From Monosporascus cannonballus (lineage: Eukaryota; Ascomycota; Sordariomycetes; Xylariales), in assembly GCA_004154925.1 (NCBI GenBank), contig QJNS01000122.1, positions 1 through 64,000 of the forward strand: DNA of 64,000 nucleotides. Reading direction: 5' to 3'. Shown piece by piece: positions 23,794 to 36,944 of the stretch; position 1 is the first letter of the stretch, and each line of letters begins with the position of its first letter. The notes beneath the pieces are model-generated. The model did not search any database, was not told the origin of the DNA, and was given only the letters and a program-made list of their open reading frames with translations. A program made the translations under genes and the position numbers.

Positions 23794-24678
23794 TGTGAGA
23801 CCCTGACATTACACACAGAAGCATATAACTGAAGAAGAACTGTATTAAAGGTTGCCTGACCTCTAGAAGGTCTTGTATAGAAGGTGAAAGTGGTGAACCC
23901 TCCTTAAATACAGATAAAAACAGTGGTAGCCAAGAGATAAGAATACCGAAGTAGCCGAAGCCATTTCTATTAACCGGTTAACTAATTAAGTTATAGCGTT
24001 ACAAGATTTAATATATCCCCCTAACTGTTAATAATTAACAGTGAAAGCTTTTACGATATTAAATAACTTTCCAAAAAAGAAATACTATGGTGGTTAGTTT
24101 TAAAACGGAAAGAGAAAATACAAAAATACTGGTCGAAGCTCGTATATCTTAAAATACCTAGGTTTCGAAAAGCTTTTAATGGAATTTTAATCTATATCTT
24201 CAGGTACTAAGATCTAACGTTATATCGCTAAATTATAAAAATTTTATTAAAAAGCTTTCTTATTAACCTTACCTTTAAAATCGTCTAGAGATAAAGGTAG
24301 AAAAACTGTAAAAGAGAAACCTATAGGAAGGGAACGGACATAACAGCTTTCTGTTACTGAGTAACGCTTGAGATAAATTAATATTTTTTAAGTTTTTTTC
24401 AGCCTTAAAATAACGTTTTAAAAGTTTAATAGCTTAACGAATTGCTAATATTACTAGAGCTTTAAGGGTTTAATTAATTTATTTGCTACTATAATATTAA
24501 TAGAGCTCTATTTAATTTTTATCTTTTTTATTACATAAATTTCGCAAAATTAATAATTATAAACGTCAACATGCTTTAGTTTCGTAATTTAGCGTATTGT
24601 TTTTTTAAATAATTAACTATATCGTTTATTTATCGTCCATCTAAAAAACTAAATCCTTTGTTAAGTTTAAGATAATAA
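23794..24678 (-). mobile_element. Ty1/copia fragment CP2 (3' end, minus strand)
   Basis: On the minus strand, 24640-24430 reads as the RNase H C-terminus of a copia polyprotein: KHVDVYNY (about 24553-24576) and VANKLIKPLKL for ADGLTKPL (24457-24489), then YxQFVKLLN. Downstream lies a TTAGGGGG-like purine tract (about 24017-24023), then a probable LTR beginning TATTAAATC (24013) and ending CTCACA at about 23794. LTR limits are tentative because the second copy and the TSD are not in the window. The fragment is cut at 24679 by element C0. Confidence 0.6.
24024..24042. repeat. Palindrome ACTGTTAAT-A-ATTAACAGT
   Basis: Perfect 9-bp arms with a one-base centre, just outside the purine tract of the minus-strand copia fragment. 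It could form a hairpin near the end of the element's transcript. Confidence 0.75.
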
Positions 24679-24683
24679 TGTCA

Positions 24684-25002
24684 TGTTATGACCCAACCAA
24701 GGGAGGGTCTCGGAAACGGTCACTTGGTGACCGAAACAGGACCCAAGTGGGTCAGAATCACGTGACATGGATCCGGAGTGATCCATGGGATCCAACGGGA
24801 TCCAGGAAAAGATATATACGCTCATTATTTCCATAGTTTAGATAGCTTCAGCTTGTGATAACAATTCGTTACCCAAGGCACCCTTGGAATTACGAGACGT
24901 GACACGTTACTGTATCTATTGCTCAGATTCCCACGATACTCCTGCCAACATAAACCCGTACGACTAAGGTTTAATAGTGGGTTAAACCCCCTAGCCGTCA
25001 CA
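24684..25002 (+). mobile_element. Solo LTR, gypsy family C (TSD TGTCA)
   Basis: 319 bp, TGTTATGACCCAACC to TAGCCGTCACA, flanked by TGTCA (24679-24683 and 25003-25007). It is almost unmutated. It has the U3 head CGGAAACGGTC, an E-box-like CACGTGA, one copy of the 52-bp GGATCCGG module, and a TATA box (GATATATACG) at about 24813. It is inserted 5 bp inside the left end of the C0 LTR. Confidence 0.93.
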
Positions 25003-25736
25003 TGTCATGACTCAGACCAAGACCGGATCGCAAGAACCGTCGAACCTATACGAAAGAGTTACGTGATTTGAATCTCTTTTGACAATAAGACCTAAGTAAA
25101 TCTATACAGAACTAATCGTATCCAATGGAATTGAATTTGTATTAATTTCAAAATCTAATGAGGAAATAATTAATTTATATAATATATATACGTTTATTAT
25201 TTCTATAATTGAAATAATAATAACTTATAATATAATTATATTACTTAAAATACTTTGAATATTACGTAACGTAATTAATTACTGTAATTATTATTTAAAG
25301 TTTTATGACGTTTTTATTAACATAAATCCGTATAATGAAAATTTAATAATTAATTAAATTCATTTTTTATTATACGTAATAAATTTTAATTTACCAAAAT
25401 TATGAAATTTTAAGTAATATTATCGATAATATATCAATACATTAACGGTAAAATTACGAAATCTCGAATAATAATATAAATTTAAATGACGGAAAATAAT
25501 AACCAATTTTAATTAAAATATTGTTTAACTATTAAACCTTTTAAATATACGCTTTTTTATTTTAAAACTGAAAATATTAATTTTGTTAAATCGTTTTACA
25601 TGATATATAAAAAGTTCGAAAGTAAAAGCAAAACATCAGATAATAAAATCTTTTTTGAAACAAATTATATTATTTAATGAAATTTTATTAAGGAATTAAA
25701 AAAGGCTTTGAAATTTTCTAAGCTTAAATCTTTGGA
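25003..25736 (+). mobile_element. Gypsy element C0, 5' part (LTR plus start of gag)
   Basis: The LTR runs from TGTCATGACTCAGACC (true start 24679 before the solo-LTR insertion) to about 25375 and matches families B-D in its R-U5 part. The start of gag follows and is cut by B1 at 25737. C0 resumes at 32638. It is the most heavily RIP-mutated gypsy copy here and therefore probably the oldest. Confidence 0.8.
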
Positions 25737-26125
25737 TGTTACGACCTGACAGGTTCAGGTCTCGGAAACGGTCAGCCTTGGCCGAAACAGGACCCAAGTG
25801 GGTCGGGTCACGTGATTAGTACTTAGCCAAAGACTGCTAAGCATAAATAAGCGGTTGTTTAATTAAATATCATTAAGCATAATTAATTAATATTGCTTAA
25901 TTGGTAATTATTAAGTACGTAAAAATAAAATAAATATATAATTTCAGTTATTCCTTATAATTTAAATAACTTTAGCTTATAATAATAATTTATTACCTAA
26001 GACGCTTTTGGTATTACGAAACGTAATACGTTATTATATTTATTATTTAAAATTTTACGATACTCCTGTTAATATAAACCCGTCGACTTAAGTTTAATAA
26101 TTAGTTAAATTATATAGCCGTTATA
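25737..26125 (+). repeat. B1 5' LTR
   Basis: 389 bp starting TGTTACGACCTGACAGG. The U3 head has TCTCGGAAACGGTC and GTCACGTGATT. The variable module here is an AATTAATATT/CTAAGCA-type repeat instead of the 52-bp unit of family C. Confidence 0.93.
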
Positions 26126-26181
26126 CGTTATAAGCTTTTGTTTAGTAGTACCGTTAAACTTTGAGCAATATCGCCGACATT

Positions 26182-27260
26182 ATGTTTACTAGCAAGCAAC
26201 CCGAATAACCTATTTACCAGGTCCTTAAGAACCCTAATATCGGAATGGAATCCGAGAAAAAAAAAAACAGCTTTACCTTTTTTGAAAGGAAGTTCTTCGA
26301 CGCCTGGATATTATAAACGAACGCATTATTTAATTTAAGCAAAATAAAAATGATCTTATTATGTTTTTCTAAGCCGCCCATAAAAAGTTTAAGAAAAAAG
26401 GAAAAGTACCCAAAACCGGAAAGCCCTTTCGGTCGAACCAGGTTATTTAGCTAAATTTTACTAAGGAATTAAGAAAAGTTTTTAAACCCCCTAAGCCGGA
26501 ACCCTTTAACGGAACTTTAACTAAATTACAACTGTTTTTAACTTAATGCCGAACTTATTTCGGATATTTTCTTATTCGATTTATTATACTTATTTTACGA
26601 ATTAAGTTTGCGGTTGGACGATTTACCGGAAATACGGTTATTTGGTTTAAGCCGGCCATAAAAGAATACGTTATCTTGCCAGTCGAAAAGCGAAACCCAA
26701 AGATGGTACGGGTATATAACGATTACGAACAGTTCGAATAAATATTAACGAAAACATTCGGAATAATAAATAAAAAAACAAAAGCCGAAATACAAATTTA
26801 ATAATTGCGATAAAAAGGATTAGCATCCAGTTACGGCAATACATTTATTTAGCTGGTATTTAAGCTAAATTGGGAATAAGAAGCACTAATGGCTAAGTTT
26901 TTCGACGGCCTGAAAAAGGAAATACAAAAAAAGTTTTTTAAGTTTAACCGGCTTAATTACCTATTAGATTATATTATTATAGCAATTAAAATTAATAATC
27001 GATAATATGCCTAACGTACTAGAAATACCAAAAGAAAAAATAATAACAAATTTCGATATACGGTTAATACCAATGTTCTTTAGCGCAATAATATTTCTTA
27101 CGGTATTAAACCAGGCCTTATGGAATTAAGAGTTACTTATAAAAAAAATTGGAACCAGATAAAGTGTTATAATTGCGGAAAAAAGGGGCATAAGGTTTAT
27201 AAATATCCCTTATCTAAAAAATTACGACGAAATAATTGGAAACCCGTACCCGAAAGATAA
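26182..27260 (+). pseudogene. B1 gag, RIP-inactivated
   Basis: The frame starts at an intact ATG (MFTSKQPE) about 55 bp after the 5' LTR. The capsid-like region is at about 26510-26990. The zinc knuckle at 27165-27206 reads CYNCGKKGHKVYKY: CX2CX4HX4C with the last Cys turned to Tyr. Several in-frame stops. Confidence 0.82.
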
Positions 27261-30200
27261 TTCAAGGAGAATTAAAAAAAGGAAAATAAATTTATTAACA
27301 TAATTCGACCGAAATACATACCAGGCCCGCCATAATAAAAAATCTAACAAAAAATACGAAAAGCTAATAGATTAATTTAATAAGCAATTACGGAACGACA
27401 AAATGTATTTAGAAAATAATTAAAAGAATATTAAGATTGGACGGAAAAAGTTTGCCCCGGAACCTTTGATCGATACGGCAGGATGTACGTTATTTATTGC
27501 AAACGACGAAATTATTTTATTTATAAAAAATAAAAACGATATATTTATAATAAAATCACCCGTATATATTACAAAGGATTCGATTTTCCTAATAGAACGG
27601 GATATAACAAAAATAATAAACAATAGTACCGATATTTTTGATTTATAACTTTTAAAAACGATTTTTTTTAGCTGGCAGTAACAGAAAGCTGGCCTAAAGG
27701 AAAATAATGTCCGTAGGAAAACCCTTTTTATTATTATAAGTGATATAATTATTAAACGGAAAAAAAGTTAATTTAGCATACCCTAAAAAAGCACTATTAA
27801 AGGGTTATTACGGATCTTTATTTTTAATTGGTATTTATTATAAATCCCGATAAGTAATAAATATTAAAAAAAAAATTTAACGTTTTATTTGGGATTTCTA
27901 ATAAAAAAAGGATAAAGCCTAATAAGAAACCATACGCCATATTAAAAAGTAATTTATTTAATAGGGAAAGGAATTACAGTAAAATCAAAAATAATTAATA
28001 TAGTTCGAAAGAACAGTACGCCGACAAAAACGACAAATATAGCAGCTCGACGCGCTATACAAAAAAATATAGATAAAGCTTAATAAATTCGAAGAGGAAT
28101 TAAAAAAAAAGGTTACCTGTAAAAAAGCCGCAAAATAACGAAACCTAGAGAAATTAGGAAAAACTTTTAAAAAAGGCTTTAAACGCGATAATAGGAACCA
28201 TCCATAACCTTATTACCTTGGACATATAAATCGGAACGCACTGGTATATCGCAATAATAGATTACGGAGCTCTAGGTGGAAATTATATTGTACCGGATGT
28301 AATTAACGAATTTAAATTATTATGGAAATATAAGTTAAAACCTTATATAGCAACGAACGCCGAAGGTCAGAATTTCGCTTACGATAACGGAAAAATTTTG
28401 CGCGAAATTAATTATTTCAAGATTTTTATTAAAAGATAATACCAGATAATTAACTTTAATATTATGCTATTCGGGAATTACGATATGATCTTAAGAAAAC
28501 CATGGATATATTAATACGGAATTTTGATTAACGGAAAAATTAGCCAGATAAAGTTCGTTTTATCCTTTATTAAAAAAAAATAAGATCTTAATATTCGATC
28601 GAAAATAACAACGAATACAAACATAAAAATACGATAGATATTTTATTACCTAAAAGGATAAAACATAAAAAAAAATGGGTATTAAAAAAATATAACGTAT
28701 CGTTATTATTATTAAAGCAAAATTACGGCAATTAAATAACGATTTAAAATAATAGCCCTAAAAGTTAAAAAATCTAATTAATATATTATTACAATATTAT
28801 AAATACGAAGAGCTTTTTAAGAAGGAATTTGATACAAAATTATTAAAACATAATAAATGGGATTATAAAATAATCCTTAAAGAAGGGTCCTTAACGAAGT
28901 TTTACCCCATTTATAATCTTAACGGAAATAAGTTACGTATTTTTAGGGAATACCTGGAAAACCGGTTACAAAAAGGATGGATTCGACCTTCGAAGTCACC
29001 GGCAGGATATCTAATGTTTTTCGTATTTAAAAAAAATAAGAAACTGCAACTTATAGTTAATTATCGACAGTTAAACAATATTATTATCAAAAATCGAATA
29101 TTATTATCTTTAATCACAAAAATAAAAAACCGATTTTATGGAACCAAATGGTTTATAACATTCGATTTCAGAAATAAATATAACTTTATTAAAATTAAGA
29201 AAGGATACGAATAAAAAATAACTTTTAGAACGAAATACGGATTATTTAAGTACTTGGTTATGCCAATAAAATTTACGAACGTATTAGCAATTTTCCAACG
29301 GATAATAAATTATATATTATGAAAATACTTTAACGTTTTTATTATATATTACCTCGATAATATTTTTATTTTTTTTAAAAACGGAAAAGGTATATACAGG
29401 ATACGTTTATAAAGTTTTTTAAGCTTTATAAGACGTAAAGCTATTAATTAACGCAAAAAAAAAATTAGTTCCACAAATAAAAAATGGAATATCTGGGACA
29501 TATTATTATCCCAGGACATATCAAAATAAACTTTAAAAAAGTCGCTATAATTACGGAATAAAAAATACCAAATATAATTAAGGAGATATAGGTATTCCTT
29601 AGATTCGCAAATTATTATAGGAAATTTATTCGGAACTTTAGCAAAATAACCATACCCCTAATTAATCTTACCAAGAAAAAAAAAAGAGTTTAGATGGACG
29701 CCGGAGATAAAAAAAGTATTCCAAAAAATTAAAGATACGATTACCAATAAGCCAGTATTAATTATGTACGATTTAATACGTCCCGTAAAACTAAAAACTG
29801 ATTTTTCGGATTACGCGTTAGGCGTAATAATCGGATAACGGGATAATTAAGGCAAACTGCACCTTATTGCATTCTTCTTATATAAGTTAAAGGGAACCGA
29901 ACTTAATTACGGCATTCCAGATAAAGAGTTTATAGTTATTGTTATAACGTTCCGCAAATTTAGGCATTTCCTAAAAGGAAATTTACATTAGGTTAAGGTT
30001 TATACGGATTATCAAAATCTTATCCGATTTATTACGACCAGAGAACTTATAAGACGATAATTACGATACGCAGAAAAGTTAGCGAATTTCGATTTCGTTA
30101 TTATCCATAAAAAGGGCTTAGAAAACGGCAGAGCGGACGCCTTAAGCAGGCGACCAAATTTCGAAAAAAAGTTGGTTAAAGTTAGCCACATAATTTTCGA

Positions 30201-31600
30201 TACTACCATAAAAGGACATTTACGCTTACGACAAATTACAATAATTCGGGCAGTACCTTTGGACATATATCAGAAAATCTAATAATATAATAATAATTTC
30301 CCAGAAAACCAGAAAACGGACAAAATGCAGATTCCAGAAAAATATTAGATAAATTTGATACGAAATATATACGAATATTAGTTATATAAATACCCAGGGA
30401 TCCATAAAACCTTAAAACGATTTTAGCGCATATATTTTTTTCTTAAAATAAAAACGATAATCCAGAAAGTACGACGATAATATAACTTTTATAATAAAGT
30501 TAAGGCGTAACGATATAAGCCTTATGGAAAATTACAACTATTATTAATTTTAAAAAAACCATAAGATTCGATTATTATGGAATTTATTATTAAATTGCCC
30601 TTATCCGAAAATCCAGCGATAGAAATACATTACGATAGCATTTTCGTTATCGTCGATCGATTTACGAAGTTTTCTTACTTTTTATTATATTATAAGGATA
30701 CTAATACGGAACAAATAATATACATCTTTTTTAGAAATATTTTCAGCATATACGGATTACTAATGGAAATTATTTCAAATAAAGGATTAACCTTTGCGTC
30801 TAAATTTTGGCAAAGCCTTATAACATAAATCGGCCTAAATCATAAGTTATTTAACGCATTTAAACCCCAAATAGATAAATAAATAAAACGGCTAAACCAA
30901 ATATTAAAGGCATATTTACGATATTATATTAATTACGAACAAAACAACTGGGTTAAGAAATTACCTATTACTTAATTAGCTTACAATACCAGTTATTACG
31001 AAAATATTAAAATAATACTATTTAACGTAAATTTCGGTTTTATTCCAAAAGTTTACAAAAAAATACGTAACGACAGTCCAGTTAATATTAAAATAATCTT
31101 CACGTCGGAACAATTACGATAATTATATCAAAAGATAAAAACAGAACTAGAATTCGTACGGAATCAAATAAATAAATATTATAACGAAAAAAGGTTAAAA
31201 GGACCAACCTTCGAAAAGGGGGAAATGGTTTACTTTATTATCAAAAATATCCAGATAAAAAAACCCAGCAAAAAACTCGATTTCAAATATATCGGTCTAT
31301 ACAAAATCGTCAAGAAAATCTCAGAAAATAACTATTAATTGGAACTTTTACCAAAAGTTAAACTTTACCTAATTTTTTATGTTTCTTTATTCAAGTTAAC
31401 AGCAAATATAATTAAGGTGCGAACGGTATAAAACGATATAGAAATAAAAAACGAATAAGCATACGAAATAAAGAAAATCTTTAATATAAGGATATAAAAC
31501 GGACTTACTTAATATTTAATTAAATGGAAAAAATATCCAAATTCCGAAAACTTATGGGAATTAATTAAAAACCTTATAAATGCCTAACGCCTATTAAAGA
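27260..31600 (+). pseudogene. B1 pol, RIP-inactivated
   Basis: Protease at about 28245-28500 (DYGALGGNYI, catalytic Asp kept). RT at about 28900-29450, where the active-site YLDD reads YLDN (29350-29361). RNase H at about 29800-30150, unusually well preserved (TDFSDYALG, LNYGIPDKEF, NGRADALSRRP). The integrase core at about 30577-30830 stays open for 83 codons (DSIFVIVDRFTKFSYF). Chromodomain at about 31510-31590 (YLIKWKKYPNSENLWE). It is closely related to C0, C1 and D1 and inactive through stops. Confidence 0.88.
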
Positions 31601-31783
31601 ACTTTTATTAATAACGTTAGGAACGCCGGCAATAACGGCATCCCAATTAATAGCCCCGAAAGCAAAGGAAGTAAACCAGTTAAAAAATGCGGAAAGCAAA
31701 AATAACGCGGTAACAAAGGCCTTTACAAAAGCCTGTTCCTAGCGTTCTTATTTTTTTAGTTCCTCCAGAGATTACAGTTCTCT

Positions 31784-32083
31784 CTAAACTATTTTTATGC
31801 CCTTAAAACGAAGGAAGGCCTTTTGTTTACGTAGGCGGATTAAACGAACAATAGCTTCGTTCATTTTTTGTTGATAACGTTTTTGAAATTCAAGAAAACG
31901 CTTTTCGGCAAACGTCTCCTTACGTTCGAGCCGTTGGTTTTCGGCGTAAATATTTTCTAATGAAAAAATCGGAATACCGTTCCCATTATAAGGAAAATCC
32001 CGTTTTACGCAAATCTTACATTTGGAAACGTTTTCCATTATTTTATATTTCCACCCTTTAAAAAAATACAAGGTATACGGCAT
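31784..32083 (-). CDS. Antisense ORF of B1, 99 codons, intact (aORF family)
   Basis: An uninterrupted frame on the strand opposite gag-pol, between the chromodomain and the 3' LTR. It starts MPYTLYFFKGW, carries SKCKICVKR (a CX2C pair) followed by PYNGNGIPIF, then an Arg/Lys/Glu-rich helical coil (about residues 45-90), and ends KGIKIV. Related frames sit in the same place in G1, C1 and D1. No signal peptide or membrane segment. The function is unknown; a small zinc-binding, self-associating nucleic-acid-binding protein is conceivable. Whether it is expressed is not known. Confidence 0.6.
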   Translation of the reverse strand: MPYTLYFFKGWKYKIMENVSKCKICVKRDFPYNGNGIPIFSLENIYAENQRLERKETFAEKRFLEFQKRYQQKMNEAIVRLIRLRKQKAFLRFKGIKIV

Positions 32084-32248
32084 AATTTCGAAACTAAATT
32101 TTTCGAAAATAAAAAGAAAGTTCTAACGACGAACGGTCGAAAAAAAAATCCTGACGACAAGGTTTAATAACGCAACCGGATATTATAAAGGAATAATACT
32201 TACAGAAAAAAAAGTTTTCGGGACGAAGATTTGCGAAAGGGAAAATCG

Positions 32249-32637
32249 TATTACGACTTAATAAGTTCAGGTCTCGGAAACGGTCAACCTTGGCCGAAAC
32301 AGGACCCAAATAAATCGGGTTACGTAATTAATATTCAGCCAGAAACTGCTAAACACAACTAAGCGGTTACTTAATTAAGTATTACTAAGCACAATTAATT
32401 AATATTACTTAATTGGTAATTACTGAACATGCAAAAATAAGACAAATATATAATTTCAGCCATTCCTTATAATTTAAATAATTTTAGCTTGCAATAATAA
32501 TTCGTTACCCAAAACGCCCTTGGTATTACGAGACGTAATACGTTATTGTATCCATTGCTCAGAATCCCACGATACTCCTGCTAACATAAACCCGTTGACT
32601 TAGGTTTAATAGTTGGTTAAACCGCATAGCCGTCATA
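32249..32637 (+). repeat. B1 3' LTR
   Basis: 389 bp, the same length as the 5' LTR. The first bases read TATTACG (mutated TG). It ends GCCGTCATA before the TTGGA duplication. Confidence 0.93.
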
Positions 32638-35600
32638 TTGGATAACAGTATTATAAAATTATAATTATTTCTTATATAATATAGAACGTAATTTAGATAT
32701 TTTTTACTCGCTTTATTTTACTTATCATACGAATAGAATTTGTAATCAAATGACTTATAAAAAATACGGTTATTTAATTCGAATTTCTTAAAAACAATAT
32801 GTTATTTTACTTACGAAAAAACAAAATCCAAAAATAATCCAATTATATAACGAATATGAATAATTTAAATAAATATAAACGAAAGTTTTCGAAACAATAA
32901 ATCAGCAAATAAAAGCCTGAAAGCAAATTTAATAATTAATATTAAAAAGATTAATATTTAATTACGATAATAAGTTTATTTAATTAATATTAAAATTAAT
33001 TTAAAAACAGAAAATAGTAATTATTAAGTTTTTCGATAAGTTTTTAAAACAATGAAAAGAATTTTTTAAATTAAAGTTTTCTAAGTTTTTATTAAAATAT
33101 ATTATTTTAATAATTAAACTAAGTAATAAATAGTATATTTAACGTATTAAAATATTAAAAGCAAATAGGATAACATACCTCGAACTAATGTTAATATTTT
33201 CTATTATAATAGTGTTTTGAATAGTATTATTACAAAATTTATAAAACTTAAAATTTTATCTAAATATAAGTTACATTAGCAGAAAATGTAGTAGAGAATA
33301 TAAAAGGCCAAAAGTTTAACTTGAAATATATTTTTTGAAAAAAATAACAAAATACTTTCAAAATATTTCACAAAAGATAGAAAATAAACGGATCTATGTT
33401 ATAAAAAAGGCCTTAATTTTTACAGCCGAATAAATATAAGTTATAAGGGCAAATAACGCTATTACGTTTAAATTATATAAAAGAAACTAATATATGAACT
33501 TAGAATATATATATATATATATATATATTAAAAGGTTTAATTTCTAAAAAAAACGAATAAATACCAATAAATAATACTACCAGTATTTGAAATTATTATT
33601 TTATAAAATTAAATTAATAAATCGATAGATTTGTCAAACTAAATTAAAAATAATCTTAATAAACGGTGACTTTTATTTTTATATAAAATATAATTATTAA
33701 ACGAATAAAATATTAATGTAAAAGAAGGTAAAAAATATTAATTAAAGAGTTATTATTAATTCCCGTTTTTAATTAATATTTATTGTAAGTTTGAAAAAGA
33801 AGAGAATTATTAATGTAAAGATTTAGCCTTGTATTTAAGATTTGTAAAAAAAAGATAATACGAATTCAGTACGATACAAATATTATAATACATGGCTAAA
33901 TTCGATGTTTAATTGAAAATGAAATATAAAACAATTATAATATGTCGAAATTTCAAAATGTTGAGAAAACAAATAAATATAACAATTTAATAAAATATTT
34001 TATACGAACATATCACAAAACGATTAATAAATTTCTAAAATAGTAAAAAAGGTTATTTATATAATACCAATAAGGTAAAAGAATTCTAAAATATTTATAA
34101 AAACTTTTACAAAAGCTCTTAACCGAAACGATAATATTGGTTAATATTTTTAATATTTTATAAAGACGAATTAAAATATATTTGTACATTATAATAAAAA
34201 ATTACGCAAATCTATATAGAAATAATATTATATAGAAAAATACTAATAAATTTATTGTGATATAAAAATATATATTTATTTTCAATTTACAGTATAGGAA
34301 TATTTATATGAAAAATTCTTTATATTCAAAGATTTAGTTAAAAGTAATCGTAAATAATAAATTCTCAAATCGGTTTATTTAGAAACCACGATAACATCTT
34401 TAAAATTATATAATTACATTAATATAAAGTTATAGTTGATAAATATATTAACTAAATAGAATTTTGTTCCTATTTTATCTATAAATCGACTATAAAAATG
34501 ATATTTTGATGTTTAGCAAGAAAGAATGACAAAACTATAAATATAAATATTTTATAAATATCTTAGTAAATAAAACAATAAAATAAACAAAAAACTAAAC
34601 GTTGAACGAAAATACGACGTATGGTTATTATTATTAAAGGAAAATTTAAATATTACTAAACCGTTTAAAATAATAGTTCAAATGTTTAAAATCTTTAATT
34701 AATACGTTACTGCAATATTATATATATAAACAGCGTTTTAAAAATTATATTATAAGAAATTATATAAATATAACAAATAGAATTACAAAATCATTTTTAA
34801 AGAAAGTTTATTTATAAAATTTAACTTGATTTATAGCTTTACCAGAAACGAATTACGCGTTTTTTTAAAAAAAAAAAATACATAAAAACTTAAGTACGAA
34901 AGCAATAAATTTAATTTTTCAAACTATTTATTAAATATCTCATATTTTCTATATTAAAAATCGAAGAAATAGGGTTTATAAATAACTCTAATTAAATTAA
35001 TAATAATATTAATTAAAATTGAAGATTATTAATCTGAAGTATTATATTAAGGCACCGCTGGTATAAAGGTCAACACTTTCTGGTATTCGATTCTAAAAAT
35101 AAATTTAACTTCAATTAAATTAAAGAAATATATGAATAAACATGTTGTAAATATATATTATAAACTCTGTAAATATTTAATTATATTTATAAAGTTTATA
35201 AAATTATTAGGGGGTTTTTAACGGATAATAAACTATTTATTACGAAGATATTTTAACATTTTCTTTATATTTAATCTGGATGATATGTTTAATATCACAC
35301 TAATAAAAATATATCCAATATACGTTTAAAAATCTTTTTAAACTTTATTAAACGTCAAATTACTAAGTAAAGCTAAAGAAATCAATTTTAGAAATAAGAA
35401 AGAAAATATTTAACATATATTATTATTATACAGTATATTAAAATATACCTAAAAATTGTTTTCTTTATCCGATAACAAAGATTATTTAAAATTAAAAAAC
35501 CATAAACCTTTTTAGATTTGTTACTTATTATGAAAAGCGATTTTGAAATTGAAATAAAATATTTTTATTTAGATTTTATTTGTTAAAAATGATAAATAAA

Positions 35601-36944
35601 CGTAGGAAACGGCAAAAGTATTTTAAAAAGTTAATAATACTTATATATAATATAAAATATTTCGGTAAATTTAAACCCGGTATTTTAAATTATATATTGA
35701 GAATGATTATCGAATAACGAAATAATTAAATAACTTATATTTTTATTATCTTTTTTATATAAATTAAAAAAGCCCAAATTGATTAAGTTATATGAAATAC
35801 ACATTTTATATCTACGATTATATCTTTTTAAAATTTAAACACGTTTTACTAAAATGGTAATTACATTAAAGTTTAATAAAATTATTAAAATCTTCTTCGT
35901 TGTGTTACGATTATAAACTTTATAAAACTAATATATATATATATATAAATAACAAATTTCGACTTTATTACTATTTGTAAAAAAGGTTTAAAAATCAGAA
36001 AAACCGACATTTTATGTAAATAACGAAATTTCGCAAAAAAACTAGTTAAAATTAGTTACATAATTTTCGATATTACTTTAGAAAAATATTTATATTTACG
36101 ATAAGCTGTAATAATACTAAATACGCTACAAGATATATATTAAGAAATTAAATAAGTTGTAAATTTTAAAAAAAGTAATGGATAAACCTAGTTCGCTATA
36201 TATATAAGTATTAATTATATAGATATTTAGAAATTTACAAAGTTTTAAACCGATTGTAAGGTATTTATTATTTTTTAAAACAAAAATAATATTTTAAAAA
36301 TATAATAATAATATATTTTTTATAACAAAACTAAAAGATAGCGATATATATTTTACAAAGAAGTTATATTTGTTATTAATTTTAACAGAAAACTATTGAA
36401 TTTAATTATTGAAAATTTCATCAATAGTTTTCCCTGTTTTAAAAATATAAGCATAAAAGTATATTACAATAATATTTTCGTAATTATGTACCAATTTTCG
36501 AAATTTCTTAAATTTCTTACTATATTAATAAAAAATTAAATAAAAATCAAATACTATTTAGTTTTTTTAAAGATAATTTTGATATATACGAATTATTACA
36601 TAGAGTTATTTGAGATAAAGAAATTACACTTCAAAACTTTCGAAAAGCTCTATATTGTAAATTAATTTAAATCATAAAATTTTAAACTCTATGAAACAAA
36701 AAGTAAATAAATCAAGAAAACGGTTAAACTAAATACTAAAAGCCAACTCACTATATCATAATAATCATAAATAAAATAATTAAGTTTAAAATGTCTTTAA
36801 TAAAAATTAATTTTAAGTTGATATTTGATGTTAATAAAAATGTATAGAATATGTTTATTAATGTTAAAACGATATTTCTATCGGAATAATTTAAGTGATT
36901 ATATTGGAAAATAAAAATGAAATTAACATTCGTCCGTACTTAAA
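32638..36944 (+). mobile_element. Gypsy element C0, continuation (gag-pol)
   Basis: Sequence after B1 continues C0: the gag capsid part (from 32643) aligns with 26530-26990 of B1, the RT region around 34850-35270 and the integrase region around 36500-36940 align with pol of B1. Every domain is crowded with stops. It ends in integrase where A2 inserted at 36945; the remainder lies beyond the window. Confidence 0.8.

Larger units (their letters stand above)
25737..32637 (+). mobile_element. Ty3/gypsy chromovirus B1 (TSD TTGGA)
   Basis: A complete 6.9-kb element with two 389-bp LTRs (25737-26125 and 32249-32637) and TTGGA duplications (25732-25736 and 32638-32642). Order: gag, CCHC knuckle, protease, RT, RNase H, integrase, chromodomain, antisense ORF. 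It lies inside the gag region of C0. Confidence 0.95.
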
